8,953 nt of DNA from an uncultured Collinsella sp. Its GTDB lineage: Bacteria > Actinomycetota > Coriobacteriia > Coriobacteriales > Coriobacteriaceae. Numbering within the stretch: the stretch's first letter is position 1; every line of letters begins with the position of its first letter. The notes beneath the pieces are model-generated. The model was not told the DNA's origin. It saw only the letters and a list, made by a program, of their open reading frames with translations, and did not search any database. Location of the stretch: NCBI GenBank assembly GCA_900755005.1, contig CAAEEX010000122.1, positions 1 to 8,953 of the forward strand, written 5' to 3'. Position numbers and translations under genes: made by a program. This document shows positions 1-5,781 of this stretch, in pieces.

Positions 1-2394
1 GACGGCACGGCCAATCTCATCGGCCTCGAGCAAGGTTCCGTCGACCATAAGACGGCGCACGCCGGCATCGAGCAGCTGCGGAACTTGCGGCGTGAGGTCG
101 ATGGGGTAGGCGTCGTACAAGCGTGAGCGGCCGTGGATGTCGGTACGCACCGGCATGACCTTTCCGTCGATATTCTTGAGCGAGAGCTTGCGGGCACGCA
201 GGCGGCAGTTGGCGCAATCGTGGATGCAGCCGTTGGCAACCTGCAGAATGCAATGCTCGCTTGTCATGACGCGCGGGCGGCCAAAGACGGTGATGCCTAG
301 AGCCGCGGGCGCGGCGGCGCCGAGCGAGACAATCTCGTCGAGCGTGATCTCGGGCGAGAGCCAAAACGCACCGGCTCCGCGCTCGGCAAGCGCCTCCATG
401 CAGGGCGTGTTGTGCACCGGCAGGCAAGAGCGAATCTCGGCCGTGGCGCCAACCTGGGCGGCCAGGGCAAGCTCAGAGATGTTGCCAATAGCGACCGTGG
501 CGCCGGCAACAACCCATGGGTCAACGCGGACGTGGTCAACGGCGCGGCAGACCTCATCGAGCACGGGTACGATGCCCTGCTCAAACGTATCGGCGGGGGA
601 GAGCTTGGCCGCATCGAGCGCGTCGGTGGTCATGTAGATGCGCGTTGCACCCTCCGCCCGCGCTGCCTCGGCGGTCTCGAGCGAGGTGACGGTGGCGCAG
701 ATCTGCGGCTCGTCGCGGTAGTGCTCGGGCGCGGGGCGGGAATCACTGGTGACAATCGCCGGCAGCTCGAGCGTTTTCGCGCGCTCCGCGTACGGCGCCA
801 GAATGGCCTCTTCCAGCGCCTTGCAAGCGGCGGCGCGCACCTTATGTACGGCGGAGAAACCCATGCCACAGCCCTCATCGAGCGCCACCTCAAAGCTTGC
901 AGCCTCAAAGGGAGAGGAACCCATGCGGCCGACGTGCTCAACCAGATCGGACGCCTCGACCGCACGGGTCTTGGCGGCTTCGACAGTAAAGCCCGTGGCC
1001 GTGGCCGTAAGCGAAGGGTCGTCGCAGCAGGTGAGTGTGACGGCAAACGGCTCGCCCAGGCGCGCCACGACGGATACATCAACAGCTCGGCGGCGCAGCA
1101 CATCGCGCTTGAGCGCGGCGCTGGCAGCGTCAATAGCGCGCTGGCTTCGAATCACGCGCACGCGGCAGCCTTCGGGCATGCTACGGGGCACGCGACACTC
1201 GATAACATCGCCGGCAGCGGCATCATCGGCGGCGATGGTGGTCAGGAACTGGTCGAACTCATCGTCGTGGCGAAGCTCCAGCAGGTCGCCCTTGCCCACG
1301 GGCTCAAACAACTCAATGCGGGCGATGGCGGCGCGGCGACGGCGGTCGTCGGGCTTGAGCCCGCGCACATCGCGGTTGGCCAGGCGGCTGCCGAGCACCG
1401 TGCCCACGATCTGGCCGCGGTTGTTGGAGCGCTCGTAACTCATCATCTCGTCACCCGAGGTGCCGTCTTGGTAGGCGTGCGTAAAGTCACGGTTAAAGCA
1501 GCGCTTGAGCTGGCGCTGGCGGGCGGCTTTCTCGTCCTTGGCAACGGTGGTTCCGGCCAGCATGTCATCAATCTGATGACGATACACGTCGACGATGGAA
1601 TACACGTAATCGGGCGCCTTCATGCGGCCCTCGAGCTTGAGCGACGCAGCGCCGGCGTCATACAGGCGGCGAACAAGTTGTGAGGTGTTGGTGTCACGCG
1701 GGCACAGCGCGCGCTCGCGACCGGCAGGGGAGAGCGAGCGACCGTTCTCGTCGATCAGCTCGTAGGGCAAGCGGCAGGGCTGGGCGCACATGCCACGGTT
1801 GGCCGATCGTCCCGCCATGGCAAAGCTCGAAAGCAGACACAGGCCAGAGTAGCAAAAGCAGATGGCGCCATGGCTAAAGACCTCAAGGTCCACATCGGGC
1901 GCGGCATCGTGAATGGCGGCGATCTCGTCAATGGAGAGCTCGCGCGAGAGGGTCACGCGGTCGGCGCCCTGCTCGCGGCACCAAAGGGTTCCGCGGTCGT
2001 CGTGGATGTTCGCCTGGGTCGAGATATGCGTCTCGATGCCGGGCATCGTGCGCTTGACCTCAAAGAACAGGCCCCAGTCCTGGATGATGAAGGCGTCGGC
2101 GCCCAGCGTGGAGCAGCGATGGATGAGCTGCAGCGCATCGCTCATCTCGGATTCCTTGATGACGATGTTGACCGTGACGTAGACGCGCGAGCCGGCCAGG
2201 TGCGCGGCGCGGCAGGCCTGCTCAAAGGTCTCGTCGGTAAAGTTGGTGGCCTTGCGGCGTGCGTTGAAGCTGCCCATGCCGCAGTAGATGGCGTCTGCCC
2301 CGGCGGCGAGTGCGGCGGCAAAGGGCTCGGGCCCTCCGGCGGGCGCCAAAAGTTCGGGTCTGCGGTTGGTGGTTCGACTGGCGGTTGCGGTCAT
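1..2394 (-). CDS. U32 family protein with DUF3656 (RlhA-like), C-terminus cut by window edge
   Basis: The frame is open for 798 codons from the ATG at 2394 to the window edge, so the C-terminus is missing. The N-terminus carries RPELLAPAG (residues 12-20) and YCGMGSFNARR (37-47). Residues 171-189 match the U32 family signature E-x-F-x2-G-A-I-C-x4-G-x-C-x-L-S. Cys179, Cys186 and Cys203 keep the spacing of the Fe-S ligands known in UbiU-type U32 proteins; the fourth ligand may be Cys231. SLKLEGRMK follows. A DUF3656-like segment spans about 425-530. The C-terminal part has a CxxxCxxC cluster (Cys723, 727, 730). E. coli RlhA (23S rRNA C2501 hydroxylation) has the same U32-DUF3656 order, and TrhP relatives hydroxylate tRNA, so RNA hydroxylation is more likely than proteolysis. 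That is inferred from the family. The start is supported by AAGG 6 bases upstream. This protein is longer than RlhA (about 650 residues). Confidence 0.93.
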   Translation of the reverse strand, partial: MTATASRTTNRRPELLAPAGGPEPFAAALAAGADAIYCGMGSFNARRKATNFTDETFEQACRAAHLAGSRVYVTVNIVIKESEMSDALQLIHRCSTLGADAFIIQDWGLFFEVKRTMPGIETHISTQANIHDDRGTLWCREQGADRVTLSRELSIDEIAAIHDAAPDVDLEVFSHGAICFCYSGLCLLSSFAMAGRSANRGMCAQPCRLPYELIDENGRSLSPAGRERALCPRDTNTSQLVRRLYDAGAASLKLEGRMKAPDYVYSIVDVYRHQIDDMLAGTTVAKDEKAARQRQLKRCFNRDFTHAYQDGTSGDEMMSYERSNNRGQIVGTVLGSRLANRDVRGLKPDDRRRRAAIARIELFEPVGKGDLLELRHDDEFDQFLTTIAADDAAAGDVIECRVPRSMPEGCRVRVIRSQRAIDAASAALKRDVLRRRAVDVSVVARLGEPFAVTLTCCDDPSLTATATGFTVEAAKTRAVEASDLVEHVGRMGSSPFEAASFEVALDEGCGMGFSAVHKVRAAACKALEEAILAPYAERAKTLELPAIVTSDSRPAPEHYRDEPQICATVTSLETAEAARAEGATRIYMTTDALDAAKLSPADTFEQGIVPVLDEVCRAVDHVRVDPWVVAGATVAIGNISELALAAQVGATAEIRSCLPVHNTPCMEALAERGAGAFWLSPEITLDEIVSLGAAAPAALGITVFGRPRVMTSEHCILQVANGCIHDCANCRLRARKLSLKNIDGKVMPVRTDIHGRSRLYDAYPIDLTPQVPQLLDAGVRRLMVDGTLLEADEIGRAV

Positions 2395-2692
2395 ATCCTG
2401 CCTTTCAAAATGCTCAGATACTCAAAAGTATAGTGGTGCCGTCGCGGCAGGCGATGCCCGTGCTCCAAGCGGGATAAAGTCTTCAGCAGCTTGGACTGGC
2501 TGCTCCACATGAGAACCGTTCAGCGGTCCGGGGAAACCGTTGGGCGATAAAAAATTCTCGCAACGTGATAATAATCTTGCATCGCGCGGAAACCTTGAGT
2601 ACTATCCCAATCAAGCGCGGTGTTCAGACCGAACTGTGCCTCCCGGTGTGAACGCCGCGCTCCCGTTCCCTTTTACTTGTAAGGAGATAAAC
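2395..2692. promoter_or_regulatory. Divergent intergenic region between the U32 gene and ridA
   Basis: This 298-base stretch separates two divergently transcribed genes and holds no convincing gene. Toward the U32 gene, a minus-strand TATACT (2427-2432) could be a -10 box, about 30 bases upstream of the start; no good -35 box was seen for it. This box overlaps a small inverted repeat, ATACT-CAAA-AGTAT (2418-2431). In the middle there are overlapping inverted repeats: TCCAAGC/GCTTGGA (2464-2470 and 2489-2495), and AGCAGC/GCTGCT (2485-2490 and 2499-2504) with an 8-base loop. They compete for the same bases and have no T-tract. A reading frame that extends ridA upstream from a TTG at 2540 lacks a ribosome site and is not believed. 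Confidence 0.6.
2577..2605 (+). promoter_or_regulatory. Possible ridA promoter
   Basis: TTGCAT (2577-2582) and TACTAT (2600-2605) are separated by exactly 17 bases, giving a sigma70-type layout with a moderate -10 box and a weak -35 box. Transcription would start near 2612, leaving a leader of about 80 bases before the ridA ATG. This is a by-eye match only. Confidence 0.4.
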
Positions 2693-3070
2693 ATGAGCAA
2701 GACCGTCGTGTCTTCCGATAATGCACCCGCAGCCATCGGCCCGTATTCCCCCGGCATCCAGACCGGCAACATGGTGTTCCTGTCCGGCCAGCTGGGCATC
2801 GACCCCGCAACCGGCAAGATGCCCGAGGGCGTCGAGGCCCAGGCTAAGCAGTCCCTTGCTAACGTCGAGGCCTTGCTGACCGCTGCCGGCGCCACCTTTG
2901 CCGATGTCGTTAAGACCACGGTCTACCTGGCCGACATCGCCGACTTCGCTGCCGTGAACGAGATCTACGCCTCCAAGTTCGAGGCCCCGTTCCCCGCGCG
3001 CAGCGCTTTCCAGGTTGCCGCCCTTCCGGCCGGCGGTCTGGTCGAGATCGAAGTCGTCGCCGCTCTCTAA
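2693..3070 (+). CDS. ridA: RidA family enamine/imine deaminase
   Basis: A complete 125-residue protein of the YjgF/YER057c/UK114 (RidA) family, at the usual family length. RidA is a cytosolic homotrimer that hydrolyses reactive enamines and imines such as 2-aminoacrylate, released by PLP enzymes, to the keto acid and ammonia. Visible motifs are IGPYSPGI (15-22), FLSGQLGIDP (29-38), TTVYLAD (75-81) and the C-terminal PARSAFQVAALP (101-112). The catalytic-site arginine is Arg103, equivalent to Arg105 of E. coli RidA; Tyr18 and Glu118 are also in place, so a true RidA subfamily member is likely. The ATG at 2693 is chosen because AAGGAG (2681-2686) lies 6 bases upstream. It is divergent from the U32 gene and convergent with the regulator. 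It might detoxify intermediates of the neighbouring purine pathway, but a general housekeeping role is equally possible. Confidence 0.95.
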   Translation: MSKTVVSSDNAPAAIGPYSPGIQTGNMVFLSGQLGIDPATGKMPEGVEAQAKQSLANVEALLTAAGATFADVVKTTVYLADIADFAAVNEIYASKFEAPFPARSAFQVAALPAGGLVEIEVVAAL

Positions 3071-3100
3071 GGCGTTGGCAACAACTAAACATGACATGCA

Positions 3101-3138
3101 AAAAGACCCTGCAGCGCGTGCGAGCTGCAGGGTCTTTT
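3101..3138. terminator. Bidirectional intrinsic terminator between ridA and the regulator
   Basis: A perfect 15-bp inverted repeat (3101-3115 and 3124-3138) surrounds an 8-base loop. The outer four pairs are A:T, so the stem ends in TTTT on the plus strand and in TTTTT (with the neighbouring base at 3100) on the minus strand. It sits 30 bases after the ridA stop and 44 bases beyond the stop of the convergent regulator gene. Both genes can use it. Confidence 0.9.
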
Positions 3139-3182
3139 GTCAAGTGACGAATCGCTTGTGGAGCCGCGCTCCATTTTGCCCG

Positions 3183-3839
3183 TTAGCCCTCCTTGCGGAC
3201 TTTTTGCAGGTAGCGGTACACGCTGGGCTCCGAGATGCCCAACGCGGTGGCAGCGCAGGCCACGGCGCCCTTGAGCATGAACACCCCGTTGCCGTTGAGG
3301 TGGCGAATGACGTCCACGCGGTCGCTCTGACCAAGCGACGCTACATCCAGCCCGCGCGCGCTCAGCAACTCGGCAATGCTGCGGTCGATGAGCTCCTGGG
3401 TGGACTCCGAAAGGCTTTCGACCTCGATAGGGGCGGGCTCCGTGCGCGTCGGCGCTGCGTCGAAGCACGCCATGAGCTGCTGCGCCATGGCGTTGATGGA
3501 GCGTACGGTCGAGAGGTCGGTGTTGACGCAGAGCATGCCGACGATCTCGTCATCCTCGCGGATAAAGAACGTCGCGGACTCCAGCGTCTTGCCTCCGGCG
3601 CCGCGGCCCTCGTAGCCCGTAATAAACGGCAGGTCGCGATACTTGGGGTCGTGCATGATCTTGAGCGCCAGATCGGTGGCGGGACCGCCGACCTTGCGGC
3701 CACTCACGATGCCGTTGCGAATATCGACGATGGCGTGGTCGGGATCCGAGAAATCGTGCAGCACGATCTCGCTGTTCTTGCCGAGTATCTGCTCCAGGAA
3801 ATCGACCATCGGCAAAAAGCGGCGTACTGTCTCGTTCAC
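3183..3839 (-). CDS. YheO/DauR-type PAS-HTH transcriptional regulator
   Basis: A 218-residue protein with the two-domain layout of YheO/DauR regulators. An N-terminal YheO-type PAS-like sensor (about 1-115) includes RFLPMVDFLEQILG (7-20) and EIVLHD (24-29). A linker from about 120 to 145 follows, then a C-terminal helix-turn-helix ending in ALGISEPSVYRYLQKV (199-214). The frame is open upstream to an ATG at 3980, but the GTG at 3839 is preferred. AAAGGAG (3846-3852 on the complement) lies 6 bases upstream, and translation from GTG gives V/M-NETVRRFLP, where family members normally begin. The extra 47 residues would run through the AT-rich control region. The ligand cannot be read from sequence. 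The gene is divergent from the purine permease gene, so it probably controls the permease-ssnA-ygfK genes and perhaps itself. DauR controls D-arginine catabolism in Pseudomonas, which shows that family ligands vary. Confidence 0.9.
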   Translation of the reverse strand: MNETVRRFLPMVDFLEQILGKNSEIVLHDFSDPDHAIVDIRNGIVSGRKVGGPATDLALKIMHDPKYRDLPFITGYEGRGAGGKTLESATFFIREDDEIVGMLCVNTDLSTVRSINAMAQQLMACFDAAPTRTEPAPIEVESLSESTQELIDRSIAELLSARGLDVASLGQSDRVDVIRHLNGNGVFMLKGAVACAATALGISEPSVYRYLQKVRKEG

Positions 3840-3845
3840 GGGCAA

Positions 3846-3852
3846 CTCCTTT
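3846..3852 (-). promoter_or_regulatory. Ribosome binding site fixing a GTG start for the regulator
   Basis: On the minus strand this reads AAAGGAG, 6 bases before the GTG at 3839. The longer in-frame ATG at 3980 has no comparable site, so this decides the start. Confidence 0.85.
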
Positions 3853-3918
3853 GGGTGAAATCGGAAATGTTCATAACAATTTTTTCTCATGGTAACACGC
3901 TGCTCATCATCTCGTATA

Positions 3919-4028
3919 TCCGCAGGTACATTGCGTAATGCAGACGAACGGTATGATTTTGGCGGTAAACGGTCGACCAAAAGAAAAGTAAGATGCTATT
4001 TAGACCAGACACATTCCTGACCTGCGGA
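3919..4028. repeat. 9-bp inverted repeat pair, possible operator sites
   Basis: TCCGCAGGT at 3919-3927 is repeated in inverted orientation as ACCTGCGGA at 4020-4028, with 92 bases between. The two copies lie on either side of the centre of the divergent region. One is near the regulator gene and the other about 48 bases upstream of the permease -35 box. This would suit a dimeric regulator binding two distant sites, but the pair is short and chance is possible. Confidence 0.4.
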
Positions 4029-4038
4029 AACGAGTTAT

Positions 4039-4048
4039 TTCAGCTGAA
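4039..4048. repeat. Short perfect palindrome TTCAGCTGAA
   Basis: A 10-bp perfect palindrome located 27 bases upstream of the permease -35 box. The position suits an activator or repressor site. No known binding protein is assigned. Confidence 0.3.
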
Positions 4049-4075
4049 GAATAGTCTGATAACAAAAAATTATTA

Positions 4076-4104
4076 TTGAGAATGAGAATCATCTTTAATA
4101 CGAT
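4076..4104 (+). promoter_or_regulatory. Likely promoter of the permease gene
   Basis: TTGAGA (4076-4081) and TACGAT (4099-4104) are spaced by 17 bases, matching the sigma70 consensus at 5/6 and 4/6 positions. Transcription would begin near 4111. This argues against the in-frame ATG at 4105, which would sit before the transcript start, and supports the ATG at 4192. A Fur-box-like sequence (4078-4096) overlaps the promoter. Confidence 0.6.
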
Positions 4105-4175
4105 ATGCAACGAAGGCACAACCTCAACCCCGCACTGCGTCACAATAGAGCGTTAGATGCGAAAACAACTACTTC

Positions 4176-4187
4176 GAGGATTGGTGG
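4176..4187 (+). promoter_or_regulatory. Ribosome binding site candidates of the permease gene
   Basis: GAGGA (4176-4180) lies 11 bases before the ATG at 4192, a longer gap than usual. GGTGG (4183-4187) lies 4 bases before it. Neither is as good as the sites of the other genes here, so initiation may be weaker. Confidence 0.4.
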
Positions 4188-4191
4188 TCAA

Positions 4192-5586
4192 ATGACCCAG
4201 GAGACGGTTACGAACGGCACTGAAGCCCTGTTCACTCGCGAAGGCATGCCTCCCGTTAAGGAAATGATCCCGTGTGCCCTTCAGCACGTACTGGCATCGT
4301 TTGCCGGCATCATTACCCCGGCGGTCATCATGGCCGGCGTCTACGGCTTTAATAGCCAGCAGAGCACCGACATCATCCAGGTCGCGCTCATTCTTTCGGC
4401 AATCGATACGGCCCTTCAGGCCTTCGCTCCCTTCCGTCGCATCGGCGGCGGTCTGCCCATCGTCATGGGCGTTTCGTTCGCGTTCCTGCCGGCCCTGCAG
4501 GCCATGGGTGCCTCAGGCTTTAGCTTTGGTGCGCTGCTGGGCGGCGAGATTGTCGGCGGTGCCGTCGCGGTCCTGTTTGGTCTGGCTTACAGCAAGATCA
4601 AGTGGCTGTTCCCGCCCGTCGTGACTGGTACGGTCATCTTCTCCATCGGCGTTTCGCTGTATCCCACGGCCGTTAAGTATATGGCCGGCGGTATGGGTAC
4701 GCCGCTGTGGGGCACCCCGCAGGCCTGGTGCGTCGCTCTTATCACCTTCGCCGTGGTCTTTGCGCTCGCCAACTTTGGCAAGGGCACGCTCAAGCTGGGA
4801 TCCGTGTTCTTTGGCATGATCGTTGGCATGATCGTCTCCATCCCCTTTGGCATGATCGACTTCTCCAGCGTCGCCACCGCTCAGGTCTTCGCCCTTCCCA
4901 AGCTCATGCCCTACGCGCTCGAGTTTGATCCCGAGGTCTGCATTACCCTCGCCGTCGTGTTCCCCATGGTTGCTATCCAGGTTATCGGTGACGTCTCCGC
5001 CGCCTGCCTGGGCTCCATCGACCGTATGCCCACCGAGCGAGAGCTCTCCGGCGCTATCGTGTCCCAGGGTCTCACCTCTATGGTCGGCGGCCTGCTTGGC
5101 GGTCTTCCCACCAGCGCCCTTGGCCAGAACGTGGGCATCATCTGCTCCAACAAGGTCGTCAACATGTGGGTCTTTGTGATCATCGCGGCCGTCTTTGCCA
5201 TCGCCGGCCTGTTCCCGCAGCTTTCTGCCGTCCTTTCCGCTATCCCGCAGCCCGTCATCGGCGGCGCGACCGTCGGCGTCTTTGGCACCATCACCATGAA
5301 CGGCGTGCGCATGTTTACCCGCGAGGGCCTCACGCAGCGCACTACCACCATCGTCGGCACCTCCGTCGTCTTTGGCCTGGGTATCTGGATGGCCAGCGGC
5401 TGCCTTGCCGGCGAGGGTATGCCCGCTTGGGTGTCCACCGTCATCGGCTCCAATGCCGTAACTCCCACCGCCATCATGGCCATTGTCCTTAACCTGATCC
5501 TTCCGCAGACGCCGGTCGTGGCTCAGCACATCGATGCTGCCAAGGACGCTGCCGTGGATCTGGTCTTGCCCGAGAGCAAGAAGTAA
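4192..5586 (+). CDS. NCS2 family nucleobase (xanthine/uracil-type) permease
   Basis: A 464-residue, highly hydrophobic inner-membrane protein of the nucleobase-cation symporter-2 family, with 12-14 expected membrane segments. NCS2 proteins import purines or pyrimidines with protons or sodium. TM1 has QHVLASFAG with His32, equivalent to His31 of E. coli XanQ. The TM8 stretch AIQVIGDVSA (261-270) keeps Asp267 (XanQ Asp276) but has Gln263 where XanQ has Glu272. The TM9 stretch has Gln292 (SQGL) where XanQ has Asp304. The TM10 signature is QNVGIICSNK (312-321), with Gln312-Asn313 kept but Asn where the motif has Thr. The start at 4192 is preferred over an in-frame ATG at 4105, because the latter lies beside the -10 box and gives a non-hydrophobic, Arg/His-rich extension. 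Followed by ssnA and ygfK, it most likely carries a purine. The substrate cannot be fixed from sequence. Confidence 0.93.
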   Translation: MTQETVTNGTEALFTREGMPPVKEMIPCALQHVLASFAGIITPAVIMAGVYGFNSQQSTDIIQVALILSAIDTALQAFAPFRRIGGGLPIVMGVSFAFLPALQAMGASGFSFGALLGGEIVGGAVAVLFGLAYSKIKWLFPPVVTGTVIFSIGVSLYPTAVKYMAGGMGTPLWGTPQAWCVALITFAVVFALANFGKGTLKLGSVFFGMIVGMIVSIPFGMIDFSSVATAQVFALPKLMPYALEFDPEVCITLAVVFPMVAIQVIGDVSAACLGSIDRMPTERELSGAIVSQGLTSMVGGLLGGLPTSALGQNVGIICSNKVVNMWVFVIIAAVFAIAGLFPQLSAVLSAIPQPVIGGATVGVFGTITMNGVRMFTREGLTQRTTTIVGTSVVFGLGIWMASGCLAGEGMPAWVSTVIGSNAVTPTAIMAIVLNLILPQTPVVAQHIDAAKDAAVDLVLPESKK

Positions 5587-5602
5587 CCAATTTGGTGCTA
5601 TT

Positions 5603-5634
5603 CGTCGGCGGACGCATCGCCTCGTCCGCCGACG
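5603..5634 (+). terminator. Strong hairpin after the permease gene, no U-tract
   Basis: A perfect 12-bp GC-rich stem (5603-5614 and 5623-5634) with an 8-base loop, beginning 16 bases after the permease stop. No run of T follows, so it is not a standard intrinsic terminator. It may be a partial terminator, an RNA 3'-end protector or a processing site between permease and ssnA. Confidence 0.6.
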
Positions 5635-5769
5635 TCATGCGGCGCCAAGCCGCACTTCAAAGGGTTTGTCCCTTTGGTGAAGCGTTGACGGGAGAGGGCC
5701 CGTTTCCGGTGTAGGCCGGCGCTTCGCACTCCGCCATGTCAGAGGTGTCAAACCCCGCCTCTGATGTCG

Positions 5770-5776
5770 AAGGGAG
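5770..5776 (+). promoter_or_regulatory. Ribosome binding site fixing the ssnA start
   Basis: AAGGGAG lies 5 bases before the ATG at 5782. The earlier in-frame ATG at 5764 overlaps the third spacer hairpin and would place this site inside the coding sequence, so 5782 is the better start. Confidence 0.8.
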
Positions 5777-5781
5777 CATCC

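Larger units (their letters stand above)
3840..4191. promoter_or_regulatory. Divergent control region between regulator and permease genes
   Basis: This 352-base gap is clearly AT-richer than the flanking genes and contains no supported gene. It holds, in order: TGTTCATAACA, a small palindrome (3868-3878) close to the regulator start; TCCGCAGGT (3919-3927) with its inverted copy ACCTGCGGA (4020-4028); the palindrome GGTCGACC (3971-3978); the palindrome TTCAGCTGAA (4039-4048); and a sigma70-type promoter with a Fur-like sequence for the permease (4076-4104). The remaining 80 or so bases are the permease leader, in which no riboswitch fold was recognised. No strong promoter was identified for the regulator. 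Confidence 0.7.
5587..5781 (+). other. Structured spacer between permease and ssnA
   Basis: This 195-base spacer holds three separate hairpins. The first is at 5603-5634. The second is AAAGGG/CCCTTT (5659-5664 and 5670-5675), extended by CTTC/GAAG (5655-5658 and 5679-5682) with a 3-base bulge. The third is TCAGAGG/CCTCTGA (5739-5745 and 5758-5764) with a 12-base loop, ending 5 bases before the ssnA ribosome site. A TTGACG (5685-5690) resembles a -35 box, but no acceptable -10 box follows. A 25-codon frame at 5637-5714 lacks a ribosome site. Confidence 0.5.

Noticed and set aside
412..1683. 423-codon plus-strand frame opposite the U32 gene
   Set aside because: Shadow of the minus-strand U32 coding frame, which carries the PROSITE-type U32 signature and continuous homology-like motifs.
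4105..4191. 29-codon N-terminal extension of the permease
   Set aside because: The ATG is directly beside the -10 box, before the expected transcript start, and the extension is polar and basic.
4105..4191. Purine or xanthine riboswitch in the permease leader
   Set aside because: I looked for the conserved loops of purine riboswitches and saw none; the leader is also short.
4513..5529. 338-codon minus-strand frame opposite the permease
   Set aside because: Composition dominated by Gly, Asp, His and Lys, the reverse image of hydrophobic membrane codons. No family resemblance.
5637..5714. 25-codon small frame between permease and ssnA
   Set aside because: No ribosome site upstream, and it overlaps a hairpin. 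A leader peptide cannot be supported.
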